Origin: an uncultured Pedobacter sp.
Lineage (GTDB): Bacteria; Bacteroidota; Bacteroidia; Sphingobacteriales; Sphingobacteriaceae
DNA: 31,319 bases
Direction of reading: 5' to 3'
Assembly: GCF_946479715.1 (NCBI RefSeq)
Contig: NZ_CAMLHF010000043.1
Location: 1-31,319 of the forward strand
The position numbers were made by a program, and so were the translations under genes. Shown piece by piece: positions 15,605 through 24,517 of this stretch (positions within the stretch are counted from its first letter, which is position 1; each line of letters begins with the position of its first letter). The notes below the pieces were generated by a model, which had not been told where the DNA came from, searched no databases, and was given only the letters and a program-made list of their open reading frames with translations.

Positions 15605-16312
15605 ATGAAGTATAAACGGATCCTATTGAAATTAAGTGGCGAATCGCTAATGGGCGATAAGCAGTATGGTATTGATAATGAGGTTGTAAGGCAATATGCT
15701 GAAGACATTAAGGCGGTACACGCCAAAGGCCTTGAAATAGCAATTGTTATTGGTGGTGGTAATATTTTTAGAGGTTTAAGTGCTGAAAAATCTGGGATGG
15801 ACCGTGCTCAAGCCGATTATATGGGCATGCTGGCCACAGTAATTAACAGTATGGCTTTGCAAGATGCACTTGAAAAAGTAGGTCTTAAAACAAGACTACT
15901 TACCGCAATAAAAATGGAACAGATCTGCGAGCCTTTTATTCGCAGAAGAGCTGTACGCCACCTTGAAAAAGGGCGTGTGGTAATTTTTGGAGCAGGTACC
16001 GGTAATCCTTATTTTACTACTGATTCTGCAGCTGCTTTACGCGCAATTGAGATAAAAGCAGATGTTGTTTTAAAAGGAACCCGTGTTGATGGTATTTATA
16101 CCGCTGATCCCGAGAAAGACCCTACGGCTACTAAATATTCTGAAATCACTTTTAAAGAAGTTTATGCTAATGGGCTAAACGTAATGGATATGACTGCCTT
16201 TACGCTTTGCGAAGAAAATAAACTGCCAATTATTGTTTTTGATATGAACAAAACAGGTAATTTCATGAAAATTGCAAATGGCGATGGTATTGGTACTCTT
16301 GTTAAAAACTAA
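15605..16312 (+). CDS. pyrH: UMP kinase
   Basis: A 235-residue amino-acid-kinase-fold enzyme that phosphorylates UMP to UDP with ATP. It has [14 protein letters not shown] at the start, [11 protein letters not shown], and [20 protein letters not shown] in the C-terminal half. Length is typical. It is followed by frr after 40 bp, the usual pyrH-frr pair. TATTTTTG just before the ATG matches a -7 element, but the spacing to an upstream TTTG is 25 bp, so this promoter is doubtful. Confidence 0.96.
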   Translation: MKYKRILLKLSGESLMGDKQYGIDNEVVRQYAEDIKAVHAKGLEIAIVIGGGNIFRGLSAEKSGMDRAQADYMGMLATVINSMALQDALEKVGLKTRLLTAIKMEQICEPFIRRRAVRHLEKGRVVIFGAGTGNPYFTTDSAAALRAIEIKADVVLKGTRVDGIYTADPEKDPTATKYSEITFKEVYANGLNVMDMTAFTLCEENKLPIIVFDMNKTGNFMKIANGDGIGTLVKN

Positions 16313-16352
16313 TAGCAATATTTTATATAAGTTTGGTTAAATTTTACACATC

Positions 16353-16916
16353 ATGAATGACCTCATAAAGAAACAATTACAAGATGCTCAGGCTACCATG
16401 GAAAAAGCCATTTTGCACTGCGAGTCGGAACTGACGAAAATTCGTGCAGGAAAGGCTTCTGCTGGTATGCTGGATGGTATTATGGTTGATTATTACGGAA
16501 ATCCTACTCCTTTAAGCCAGGTTGCAAGTATCAATACTCCTGATGCTCGTACATTGCTTATACAGCCTTGGGAAAAAGCTTTGCTAGTTCCTATTGAACG
16601 TGCAATTATGGAAGCTAACATAGGTATTAATCCTCAAAACGATGGTATTATTATCCGTTTGGTAGTTCCTCCTTTAACTGAAGAACGTAGAAAGGATTTG
16701 GTTAAAAAGGTTAAAGAAGAAGCTGAAAGAGGCCGTATTACTGTTCGTAACATCCGTAAAGATGCTAATGAAAAGGTTAAAAAATTGAAAGGCGAAAGTG
16801 TTTCTGATGATGAGATCAAAACCGGTGAGGCTGAAGTTCAAAAAATTACCGATGCTTACATTGTAAAAATCGATAAACATGCAGAAGCAAAAGAAAAAGA
16901 TATCATGACTGTTTAA
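16353..16916 (+). CDS. frr: Ribosome recycling factor
   Basis: A 187-residue factor that splits the post-termination ribosome together with EF-G. It has LTKIRAGKASAGMLDGI, VDYYGNPTPLSQVASI, ERRKDLVKKVKEEAERGRI and an all-helical C-terminus rich in Lys and Glu. Length and motifs are standard. A terminator follows 27 bp after the stop codon. Confidence 0.97.
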   Translation: MNDLIKKQLQDAQATMEKAILHCESELTKIRAGKASAGMLDGIMVDYYGNPTPLSQVASINTPDARTLLIQPWEKALLVPIERAIMEANIGINPQNDGIIIRLVVPPLTEERRKDLVKKVKEEAERGRITVRNIRKDANEKVKKLKGESVSDDEIKTGEAEVQKITDAYIVKIDKHAEAKEKDIMTV

Positions 16917-16943
16917 GTCGGGATTATAATCTATAGGTAAATT

Positions 16944-16985
16944 AAAGGGAATGAGCTTAATGCTTCATTCCCTTTGTTTATTTTT
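16944..16985 (+). terminator. Rho-independent terminator after frr
   Basis: AAAGGGAATGA (16944-16954) pairs with TCATTCCCTTT (16965-16975), 11 bp, followed by GTTTATTTTT. It ends only about 15 bp before the next gene, so the ABC transporter promoter must overlap it or lie very close; TATTTTTG at 16979-16986 is a -7 candidate. Confidence 0.85.
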
Positions 16986-16999
16986 GACAAATTTTATTT

Positions 17000-18751
17000 A
17001 TGAAAATCTTATACAGCTACTTAAAAAACTATAAAGGACTGATATTTCTGGCCTTGTTTCTGGCTGCAGTTAATCAGATATTTTCTTTTCTTGATCCTTA
17101 CGTTTTTCGCCTAATCATTGATAAATACGTTACTAACTATAAGCACTATAGTACCGACGAGTTTATAAAAGGTGCCGGCGTACTTATTTTATTGGCGATG
17201 GGAGCTGCAATGGTATCCCGCATCGCCAAGAATTTTCAGGATTATTATGTAAATGTAATTACGCAAAGACTGGGAGCTAAAATATATTCCGATGGTCTTG
17301 CCCATTCTTTGGAACTGCCTTATCAGGTTTTTGAAGATCAGCGTAGCGGAGAAACATTAGGTATTTTACAAAAAGTTAGGATTGATACTGAGAAGCTGGT
17401 TCAGGCGGTAATAAATGTTTTGTTTACAAGTATCATCGGGATCATTTTTGTGACCGTTTATGCGATCTCTGTATATTGGGTTATTGCAGTGGTGTATTTT
17501 TCTTCGATTCCTTTACTTGGATTTTTAAGTTCGTTTTTAAGTAAACGGATTAAAAAAGTTCAAAAGAATATTGTAGCAGAAACAACATCACTTGCAGGTT
17601 CTACCACAGAATCATTACGTAATATTGAGCTGGTAAAAAGTCTGGGACTTGCCAAACAGGAAATAAACAGGTTAAACACTACTACCACAAAGATTTTAGG
17701 GCTGGAGCTTAAAAAGGTAAAATACATCCGCAGTTTAAGCTTTATCCAGGGAACGTTTGTTAACCTGCTACGTAATGGACTACTCTTTTTGATGATGTAC
17801 CTGATCTTTGCAGGAAGAATCACGGTGGGTGAATTCTTCTCGTTATTTATTTACTCCTTCTTTATTTTTGGCCCTTTGCAGGAACTGGGTAATATCATCA
17901 ATATTTACAGAGAAACTGAGGTGTCGCTGAATAACTTTGAACGGATCATGTCTATTCCAAAAGATAAGAAGCCTGATAATCCAACATCAATTGCTAAAAT
18001 CAAGAAGTTAGAATTTGATGAGGTTAGCTTTAAGCACCAATCGGCTTCTACTAATGCATTAAATGGCATCAATTTCGAAACGAATGTTGGAGAAACAATT
18101 GCATTCGTGGGGCCGTCGGGTTCTGGTAAAACTACTCTTGTTAAACTTCTGGTAGGGTTATACGAGCCTAAGGAAGGAGCTATTAAGTATAATGGAGTTA
18201 CCGCGACCAACATAGATCTTGATGAGTTGCGAGAAAAAATAGGCTTTGTAACACAGGATACACAATTGTTTTCTGGAACAATAAGAGAGAATTTGCAGTT
18301 TGTAAGGCCAGAGGCAACCGATGAGGAGTGTATGAAGGTATTGCATCAGGCAGCTTGTCAGAATTTATTGGCCAGAGCGGATAAAGGTCTGGATACCATG
18401 ATTGGTGAAGGCGGAGTAAAGGTTTCGGGGGGTGAAAAGCAACGTTTGTCCATTGCCAGAGCTCTATTGCGCAAGCCAGATATCCTGGTTTTTGATGAGG
18501 CAACCTCATCGTTGGATTCTTTAACGGAAGAAGAAATTACAGCAACAATAAGAGAGGTTTCTGATATAGATAACCACATGACGATATTAATTGCCCACCG
18601 CTTATCGACAATTAAACACGCAGATAGGATCTATGTATTGGAAAAAGGGAATGTGATAGAACAAGGAACTCACGATGAACTGGTGCTTCAAAATGGGTTG
18701 TACTATGCGATGTGGAGACAACAAGTGGGTGAAAGATTCTCTATTGCTTAA
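17000..18751 (+). CDS. ABC transporter, fused membrane and ATPase domains (MsbA-like)
   Basis: A 583-residue half-transporter that should work as a dimer in the inner membrane. The N-terminal part (about 1-310) carries six helices of the ABC exporter type. The ATPase part has Walker A GPSGSGKTT near 371, a Q-loop GFVTQDTQLFSG, the signature VSGGEKQRLSIARALL near 474, Walker B ILVFDEATSSLDS near 495 and the H-loop AHRLSTI. All ATPase residues are intact. The family exports lipids, drugs or peptides; nothing nearby fixes the substrate. Its stop codon overlaps that of the convergent MFS gene within a shared TTAA. Confidence 0.92.
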   Translation: MKILYSYLKNYKGLIFLALFLAAVNQIFSFLDPYVFRLIIDKYVTNYKHYSTDEFIKGAGVLILLAMGAAMVSRIAKNFQDYYVNVITQRLGAKIYSDGLAHSLELPYQVFEDQRSGETLGILQKVRIDTEKLVQAVINVLFTSIIGIIFVTVYAISVYWVIAVVYFSSIPLLGFLSSFLSKRIKKVQKNIVAETTSLAGSTTESLRNIELVKSLGLAKQEINRLNTTTTKILGLELKKVKYIRSLSFIQGTFVNLLRNGLLFLMMYLIFAGRITVGEFFSLFIYSFFIFGPLQELGNIINIYRETEVSLNNFERIMSIPKDKKPDNPTSIAKIKKLEFDEVSFKHQSASTNALNGINFETNVGETIAFVGPSGSGKTTLVKLLVGLYEPKEGAIKYNGVTATNIDLDELREKIGFVTQDTQLFSGTIRENLQFVRPEATDEECMKVLHQAACQNLLARADKGLDTMIGEGGVKVSGGEKQRLSIARALLRKPDILVFDEATSSLDSLTEEEITATIREVSDIDNHMTILIAHRLSTIKHADRIYVLEKGNVIEQGTHDELVLQNGLYYAMWRQQVGERFSIA

Positions 18752-20046
18752 GTATTCTGCTCGTTTATTTCGTTTAAAGTTAGCTTGGTTAAGTTTTTTG
18801 TTTTCAGGTAAGTAACGCCTGCAACAAGAATGGTCATGCTGCCTCCAAATACTACGGCAGGGACTGTTCTCATTAGTTTTGCGGTTAAGCCTGACTCAAA
18901 AGCGCCGATTTCGTTTGAAGAGCCAATAAACATGCTGTTTACAGCAGATACACGACCACGCATATCATCCGGGGTCAGCAATTGCATAATGGTAGACCTG
19001 ATGATTACGCTAACACTATCAAATGCGCCTTCTGCAAATAGAAGTACAAGGGTTAAGTAGAAGTTTTTAGATAAGCCGTAGCAGATGATGCTGGTTCCAA
19101 ACCCTGTTACGGCAATTAAAAGATTTCTCCATGGCTTATTCATAGGAGAGTAAACGGTCATGATAAGCATTGTGAGTACAGCACCTGTAGATGCGGCTGC
19201 CCGCATGATACCTAATCCCTCTGGGCCTACTTTGAGGATATCATTAGCAAACACTGGTAGCAAGGCTACTGCTCCTCCAAAAAATACGGAAAACAGGTCG
19301 AGACTCATTGCACCAAGCATCATTTTGTTTTTAAATACAAATTGTACGCCTTCAGTTAAACTTTTTACAATACTTTCTTTTGGAATAAAGGTTGGTGGAT
19401 GCGACTTTAAAAAGAAAATACAAACTAATGAGATGGATATGAAGGTGATAATTACATAGTAAGTTACAGTTATACCATAGAAGCCATAAATTAGTCCGCC
19501 TGTCATGGGGCCAAGTATGGACGCAAGCTGCCAGCTTGTACTATTCCATGTACTGGATTTTGGATATAATCTTTTAGGGATAATCTGCGCCATTAAAGAG
19601 AATGTTGCGGGGCTGAAAAAGCCTCTTGCAATACCTATCCCAAATACCATCAGATACATAATTGGAACAATATAACTTGTGGGGATATAGGCATGCATTT
19701 GCTTTGTAGTAACAATAAGCATTACTAAAGAGCATAGAAATACACCAAAAAACACTTTGAGTAAAAGGCCTCTTTTCTCTGATTTATCCGCAATGTAACC
19801 TCCATATAATGCAATACCGATTGCTGGGATTGCTTCGCAAAGGCCTACAAGACCCAAGGCAAGGGGGTCTTTTGTTAAATGATAGACGTGGAAGCCGATA
19901 ATAACAGCTTGCATTTGGTATGCGAATGTAAAAAAGAAACGCATGCCCAGGTAAGATCGGAATTCCCTATATAGCAGAACTGCGTAAAAGGGATCTGGTT
20001 TTTCTATGATTTCGGTATTGTCCAAAAGGAAAAATATTTTGAACAA
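18748..20046 (-). CDS. MFS transporter, last gene of the TPP-riboswitch operon
   Basis: A 432-residue protein with about 12 membrane helices of the MFS_3 (EntS-like) type: GLCEAIPAIGIALYGGYIADKSEKR is the usual loop after helix 2, and GPMTGGLIYG and MRGRVSAVNSMF are family-like. The start is uncertain: TTG at 20046 is the longest option and TTG at 20025 is also possible; the first ATG lies well inside the protein. It starts about 14 bp after thiE, so it is probably under the riboswitch. It might move thiamine or a precursor, or only share the transcript. Family members often export, so direction is unknown. Confidence 0.8.
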   Translation of the reverse strand: MFKIFFLLDNTEIIEKPDPFYAVLLYREFRSYLGMRFFFTFAYQMQAVIIGFHVYHLTKDPLALGLVGLCEAIPAIGIALYGGYIADKSEKRGLLLKVFFGVFLCSLVMLIVTTKQMHAYIPTSYIVPIMYLMVFGIGIARGFFSPATFSLMAQIIPKRLYPKSSTWNSTSWQLASILGPMTGGLIYGFYGITVTYYVIITFISISLVCIFFLKSHPPTFIPKESIVKSLTEGVQFVFKNKMMLGAMSLDLFSVFFGGAVALLPVFANDILKVGPEGLGIMRAAASTGAVLTMLIMTVYSPMNKPWRNLLIAVTGFGTSIICYGLSKNFYLTLVLLFAEGAFDSVSVIIRSTIMQLLTPDDMRGRVSAVNSMFIGSSNEIGAFESGLTAKLMRTVPAVVFGGSMTILVAGVTYLKTKNLTKLTLNEINEQNT

Positions 20047-20060
20047 ATGTAGTTGATAGA

Positions 20061-20693
20061 TTACATAATCTTGTCATAAAATGTAAGATATGCTTCTCTC
20101 ATATCTTCAGCCTGATTAATTGCTGCTGATGCTGCTATTCCAAAAACGCCGGTTTCCATAAGTGCATCTATATCATCAGAGTTAACACCTCCTACGGCTA
20201 AAACAGGTAAGACAATGCCATTTTGATTTAGGGTTGCCATTGCTTTTTTATATCCTTCTATGCCAATGTGAGGGGCATTGTTGGGTTTGGTTGTCGTATC
20301 GCGGAAGGGGCCAAATCCGGCATAGTCTGCTCCTTCTTTAGCAAGTCTGATTAGACCTTCAAGGGTGTTTGACGAACCTCCGATGGTTACTGCTTCTCCT
20401 AATTGTTCTCTTAGTTTTGTGAAATCAGCATCCATATCTTCAATGTGGAAACCTTGTATATCGGCTTTGCCATTAAGGTGAATGTGATCTGTAACGATTA
20501 AGGTAGCTCCCCAATCGTCACAGATTTCAGCAATCACATTGATATCTTCTAAAAGCCCATCGTCATTTTTAGTTAAACAGCGATATTGAATCCACTTAGC
20601 CCCGGCCTCGCAAGCTATTTGTGCCTGCTCAATATGGGTTAACTGATCAATGTCGTGCGTAATAAAATGTAGTCTTTCGATGAACTTCTTCAT
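20061..20693 (-). CDS. thiE: Thiamine phosphate synthase family protein, divergent
   Basis: A 210-residue TIM-barrel protein of the ThiE/TenI family. ThiE joins HMP-pyrophosphate and thiazole phosphate to form thiamine phosphate. The pyrophosphate loop DYAGFGPFRDTTTKP and the phosphate-binding LAVGGV are kept, as are the Asp residues of the Mg site (VTDHIHL, EDMD). But the usual QLRxK motif reads QYRCL, with Leu in place of the Lys, and the usual GVHLGQ reads GFHIED. It also lacks the His that defines TenI (SSNT instead of SxH). So it may be a specialised ThiE or a salvage enzyme. It starts 4 bp after the receptor gene, under the TPP riboswitch. Confidence 0.78.
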   Translation of the reverse strand: MKKFIERLHFITHDIDQLTHIEQAQIACEAGAKWIQYRCLTKNDDGLLEDINVIAEICDDWGATLIVTDHIHLNGKADIQGFHIEDMDADFTKLREQLGEAVTIGGSSNTLEGLIRLAKEGADYAGFGPFRDTTTKPNNAPHIGIEGYKKAMATLNQNGIVLPVLAVGGVNSDDIDALMETGVFGIAASAAINQAEDMREAYLTFYDKIM

Positions 20694-20697
20694 AGGA

Positions 20698-23172
20698 TTA
20701 AAATTTCAAATTTAGCGAAAGTAAGAAATTAGTTCCGGCCTGAGGGAAGTAAAAGTTCTCTGTTGTGGTTCCCCACGGGTAAATTGAACTGTAGGTATAG
20801 CCATTACTTTCGTATTTTTTGTTTAGAATGTTATTGGCAAGCAGGCCTATGTTTATGTTTTTGATCCCTTTTAAGCTAAAGTCGTAACCAAGCCTTGCAT
20901 TGTTTACCCAATAAGCATCCAGTTTACGGCTTTCATTTTGAGTATTGTCCATGTATTGCTTACTTACGTATTTGCTTTGTAACGCAATGGCAAAGCCAGC
21001 TACTGGTTTGTAAACCAGTTCTCCAAATATCACTGAGTTTGGCGAGAAGGATATATCTGGATTAGCATAGTTTGTAGCTTGTACATTAATCAGGTTAAAA
21101 TCATTATCATATTCTGATACATAGTCTACATAATTCTTGATCTTATTTCTGCTGAATGCTGCGTTTGCATTAACTGCAAAATGAGAACTGATAATATAAG
21201 AAGCGTCTAACTCCAGTCCAATCCTATAACTTTTGTCTACATTTTGGCGATAAGCATCAGAATATTCGTTGATTTCGCCTGTAAAGATCAGTTGATCTTT
21301 GTAAAACATGCCGTACGCATTTACGCCAACATTAAAATCAGTGTTTTTAAAACGGTAGCCTGCCTCTACATTGTTTAAGCGTTCTGGTTTAGGGACAGCC
21401 AGACCCTCTTTTAAATTGGTGAAATCATCGCGGTTCGGTTCTTTATTTGCAACACTAAATGAGGCGTAGAAGTTACTTAACTCATTTAAGAAATAAGTTG
21501 CCCCAACTTTAGGATTGAAGAAGTTGTAGTTGTTATTGTAATCTAAGCTCTTGCGATTTTTGTCAGTTCCTGAAATATCATATTTCACATTTCTATACTG
21601 TAAATCTGCGAACAAGCTTAACTGAGTTACCGGATTATAATTTACTTTGAAGTAGCTATTGAAGTCGTCCTTATCTCCTTTGCCATCATAGTAATGGTAG
21701 TCGTTGGTTGAGGTTGATGCATATTGAGCCCATATTACTTGTCCAAAATGTTTACCTCTGTACTGGTTATAGGCACCGCCAAGTGTGAAATTTAAATTTG
21801 ACTCTGGTTGGTAATTAAAGGCATAAGTAAGGCCATAAAAGTTGTTATCTAACCATCGACGACGAACAAGATCTGTTCTTTCAATAGTTGTACCGCCTGC
21901 TATAACATTTGGCAAACCATAGTTTTTAAGTTTCTGATTGTTTTTATATTCTTCAAAATATCCTTCGCCTTGGGTTAGGTGTAATGCCCCGTTGAACGAG
22001 AACTGTTCGTTGAACTGTTTTGCGTATAAAGCTTGATAGTGGTTTTGTTTGTAATTATCGTTTTGATCCTTATAAAGGAACTGATTGTATTTTCTGTTAT
22101 CCGAATTGAACAGGTTTAAAGAATCTGCTTTGGTATTGTACAGATAGCCAAGGTTATTGTTGTAATGTTCTTTTAAGCCTTCAATGTCTCCCCTAAGTTT
22201 TGCTTCAGGAACACCATTCCATGCCTGGTAAGTTTCTTCAGTTCCTGAAAATACGTTTACACGTAGTATGTCGGTTTTTCCATGATATGCGCCTGATAAG
22301 AAGTATGATTTAAGATTGGATGCTGCACGGTCGATAAATCCATCAGATTTGATTCTTGATAAACGACCGTCAAAGCTCCACTTGCCATCTAAAAGACCGG
22401 TACCCACTTTAACAGTGTTTTTAAGGGTGTTAAAGCTTCCGTAAGTATTGTTTATTTCTGCATAAGGGATTTCTGAGCTTGATGAGGTCTGGATGTTTAA
22501 ACTTCCGCCGAATGCACCAGCTCCGTTTGTTGAGGTACCAACCCCGCGTTGGATTTGAATGTTGTCGACAGAGGAAGCAAAATCAGGCATGTTTACCCAG
22601 AAGGTACCCTGGCTTTCACTATCATTATATGGGATTCCATTTACAGTTACATTTATCCTACTCGCATCACTGCCTCTTATTCTAATGCCTGTATAACCTA
22701 CACCTGCACCAGCATCAGAAGTAACAACCACACCGGGTGTGTTGTTTAGTATGAAAGGAAGATCTTGTCCGAAGTTGTTTTCTTCAATGTCTGCTTTGCT
22801 AATGTTTTTATAAGTGGTTGCAGACCTTTCATTTGCTCTGGTTGCGTTTACGATAACCTCATCGGCAAGGAAAGCAGATTGAACTAATACAAAATCAAGT
22901 GTTTGATCGGCATTAATTGTAATGTTCTTTTCTATTGTTTGATAGCCAAGGTAGCTTACTAATAAAGTATAATTACCTGCTTTTAAATTGGTTAATTGAT
23001 ATTTACCCTGTTTATCGGCAGTTGTTCCGGCAGATTTATTTTTTAGCTTAATAGTAGCGCCAGGTAAAGTAGTATTTGATTTTTCGGATACGCTACCCGA
23101 AATGGTGAATTGCGCCTTTACCAGTACCGGCAATAGCAACACAGCAAATGCTGTGATCATTAATTTTTTCAC
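20698..23172 (-). CDS. TonB-dependent receptor for thiamine or a related compound
   Basis: An 824-residue outer-membrane receptor. The signal peptide ends near Ala20. A carboxypeptidase-regulatory-like domain follows at about 22-95 (FTISGSVSEK, GKYQLTNLKAGNY, VSYLGY), then a plug at about 110-225 (LPFILNNTPGVVVTSDAG, IRIRGSDASRINVTVNGIP, VDNIQIQRGVGTSTNGAGAFGG) and a beta-barrel ending in alternating aromatic and Leu residues (NFLLSLNLKF). The substrate call rests on the TPP riboswitch directly in its leader and on thiE immediately after it; TPP-controlled receptors of this kind are known in Bacteroidota as thiamine uptake candidates. It could bind thiamine, its phosphates, or HMP or thiazole precursors. 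Confidence 0.9.
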   Translation of the reverse strand: MKKLMITAFAVLLLPVLVKAQFTISGSVSEKSNTTLPGATIKLKNKSAGTTADKQGKYQLTNLKAGNYTLLVSYLGYQTIEKNITINADQTLDFVLVQSAFLADEVIVNATRANERSATTYKNISKADIEENNFGQDLPFILNNTPGVVVTSDAGAGVGYTGIRIRGSDASRINVTVNGIPYNDSESQGTFWVNMPDFASSVDNIQIQRGVGTSTNGAGAFGGSLNIQTSSSSEIPYAEINNTYGSFNTLKNTVKVGTGLLDGKWSFDGRLSRIKSDGFIDRAASNLKSYFLSGAYHGKTDILRVNVFSGTEETYQAWNGVPEAKLRGDIEGLKEHYNNNLGYLYNTKADSLNLFNSDNRKYNQFLYKDQNDNYKQNHYQALYAKQFNEQFSFNGALHLTQGEGYFEEYKNNQKLKNYGLPNVIAGGTTIERTDLVRRRWLDNNFYGLTYAFNYQPESNLNFTLGGAYNQYRGKHFGQVIWAQYASTSTNDYHYYDGKGDKDDFNSYFKVNYNPVTQLSLFADLQYRNVKYDISGTDKNRKSLDYNNNYNFFNPKVGATYFLNELSNFYASFSVANKEPNRDDFTNLKEGLAVPKPERLNNVEAGYRFKNTDFNVGVNAYGMFYKDQLIFTGEINEYSDAYRQNVDKSYRIGLELDASYIISSHFAVNANAAFSRNKIKNYVDYVSEYDNDFNLINVQATNYANPDISFSPNSVIFGELVYKPVAGFAIALQSKYVSKQYMDNTQNESRKLDAYWVNNARLGYDFSLKGIKNINIGLLANNILNKKYESNGYTYSSIYPWGTTTENFYFPQAGTNFLLSLNLKF

Positions 23173-23198
23173 TTTTATTGTTTCTTTTAGTTAAACCA

Positions 23199-23221
23199 CT
23201 GTAAGTAAGGGGTACTTACAG
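23199..23221 (-). promoter_or_regulatory. Expression-platform hairpin of the TPP riboswitch
   Basis: CTGTAAGTA pairs with TACTTACAG (9 bp, perfect) around CCCCT. It lies between the aptamer and the receptor start codon, about 26 bp before it. No T-run follows, so it does not look like a simple terminator. ACCCCTT in and beside the loop is complementary to AAGGGGT at the 5' end of the aptamer, so the two could pair in place of aptamer helix P2. An 8-bp direct repeat, AGTTAAAC (plus strand), flanks the hairpin at 23189 and 23225. Confidence 0.55.
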
Positions 23222-23240
23222 CCCAGTTAAACTCCATAAC

Positions 23241-23352
23241 TCCAATCCCTCCGCCGGCATTATCCGGATCAGGTGCATATATCTGTTTATAGATATAATG
23301 GGTATGCTCTCAGCCTGTTTTCGTGTTTTTTACAAAACAAGGCACCCCTTTT
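23241..23352 (-). ncRNA. TPP riboswitch (THI element) aptamer
   Basis: Read on the minus strand it has all conserved blocks in order: GGGGTGCC, a variable P3 arm, GGCTGAGA, ACCC, a variable arm, CACCTGATCCGGATAATGCC and GCGGAGGGA. These bind the pyrimidine (CUGAGA) and pyrophosphate parts of TPP. It lies at the start of the leader of the receptor-thiE-MFS operon and should lower expression when TPP is plentiful. The outer boundaries are approximate. Confidence 0.95.
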
Positions 23353-23360
23353 TGATGGTA

Positions 23361-23368
23361 CAAAGGTA
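23361..23368 (-). promoter_or_regulatory. -7 element of the riboswitch operon promoter
   Basis: TACCTTTG on the minus strand matches TAnnTTTG and puts the transcript start a few bases before the aptamer. The -33 region is AT-rich without a clear TTG. It lies after the kinase gene's stop codon, so the receptor operon has its own promoter separate from the PnuC-kinase genes. Confidence 0.55.
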
Positions 23369-23380
23369 TTGATTTTTTTA

Positions 23381-23908
23381 TCAGAGTAAAAATGTTTGAA
23401 CAGCTGTAATTGCGTTATTTAATCTATCCTCTCCCTGGCCGCCAACTTTAACGTATACTGCGTTCAAGGCTTTAAGTTCCTGATGCCATACTTGCATAAA
23501 ATGCTCTCTTTTATGTGGAAAATCGCGAAGAGGGTCTTCTTGCCAGGGCAGGTCAATATCCATCAGCAAGTATAGATTGTAGTTGTATTTAGGGAGTGCA
23601 TCAAGAACAATCTGAGGAGTTTCCCCAAAAACTTCGTCGCTCCATATTTTTACAGTGATAAAGGTTGTATCGCAGAAAATAAGCTCTTTTTCTGCTATGG
23701 CAAGTATAGAATCTTCGAGTGCCAATTGCCCATGAAACATGTTTACCTCGTCTTGTAAATTGCACGGTTCGGTTAATGCGGCACAGTAATACCTTGCATA
23801 TTCAGGCACCCATAAAGTATTGAAGTGTTTTGCAAGCTGCTGGGTAATTGTTGATTTGCCGGTACTCTCCGGCCCAACAATGGCTATCTTTTTAATGTGT
23901 GTGTTCAC
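23381..23908 (-). CDS. NadR-like P-loop kinase (AAA family ATPase)
   Basis: A 175-residue P-loop protein. Walker A is GPESTGKST near residues 12-20, followed by WVPEYARYY and FCDTTFITVKIW, the pattern of the ribosylnicotinamide kinase domain of NadR. It lacks the NadR DNA-binding and adenylyltransferase parts. The start is GTG at 23908, 17 bp inside the end of the transporter gene, so the two are translationally coupled. Such kinases phosphorylate a vitamin as it enters and trap it. The partner is a PnuC/PnuT carrier, so the substrate may be nicotinamide riboside or, given the thiamine operon next door, thiamine. Confidence 0.8.
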   Translation of the reverse strand: MNTHIKKIAIVGPESTGKSTITQQLAKHFNTLWVPEYARYYCAALTEPCNLQDEVNMFHGQLALEDSILAIAEKELIFCDTTFITVKIWSDEVFGETPQIVLDALPKYNYNLYLLMDIDLPWQEDPLRDFPHKREHFMQVWHQELKALNAVYVKVGGQGEDRLNNAITAVQTFLL

Positions 23909-24506
23909 GGTAAGTTCTCCTCCAATCTAAATAGCCTACAGAGGCAATATAAACATACAATGCATACATAACTGCTGTTGCGTACAGGTCTTTTGAAATA
24001 TACATGCCAACATATATGATATCAACAAAAATCCAGATCAGCCAGTTCTGTAATACCTTCCTTGCAAGAAATATCTGGGCTATTAAACTACAGGCGGTAC
24101 AAAAGCTATCTAAAAACGGAAAAGAAGCGTCTGTATTCTTTTTAAGCACAAAGCCCAGTAGTAATGTAAAAACAATTACGCCTAAAATAGAAAGCATAAT
24201 TTCTTTTTTGGTAATGATGGTAATTGGTCTTGATGCTTCTGGGTTATTTCTGTTCTTGCTCCAGAAGTACCAGCCGTAAACATTCATCGCAAAAAAATAA
24301 AACTGCAGACCCATATCGGCATACAGCTTTGATTCGAAGAAGATGAAAATATAGATAACAACACTTACTATTGCAATGGGCCAGTTGTATATATTGTTTT
24401 TGGCGGCAAGCCACACACAAAGTATACCGGTGAAAACACCTAGCCATTCCAGTAAACCTGTTTGTAAAAATAACTGACTGAAACTATCTTTTAGAACATC
24501 AAACAT
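23892..24506 (-). CDS. PnuC/PnuT-family vitamin transporter
   Basis: A 204-residue inner-membrane protein with about 7 hydrophobic segments and the family's conserved spots: LEWLGVFTGILCVWLAAKNN at the start, YGWYFW in the middle and NWLIWIFVDIIYVGMY in the C-terminal half. PnuC carries nicotinamide riboside and PnuT carries thiamine, both by facilitated diffusion that depends on phosphorylation inside. The kinase overlapping its 3' end favours the PnuC/NadR pair; the TPP-controlled operon next to it favours PnuT. The sequence alone does not decide. The ATG at 24506 lies only 11 bp after a terminator T-run. Confidence 0.85.
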   Translation of the reverse strand: MFDVLKDSFSQLFLQTGLLEWLGVFTGILCVWLAAKNNIYNWPIAIVSVVIYIFIFFESKLYADMGLQFYFFAMNVYGWYFWSKNRNNPEASRPITIITKKEIMLSILGVIVFTLLLGFVLKKNTDASFPFLDSFCTACSLIAQIFLARKVLQNWLIWIFVDIIYVGMYISKDLYATAVMYALYVYIASVGYLDWRRTYREHTH

Positions 24507-24517
24507 TTACCAAAAGT

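Noticed and set aside
17560..18579. Several minus-strand open frames inside the ABC transporter gene
   Set aside because: They are antisense to an intact, well-conserved gene and show no domain or signal of their own. The same applies to antisense frames within rpsB, carB, the receptors and fucD.
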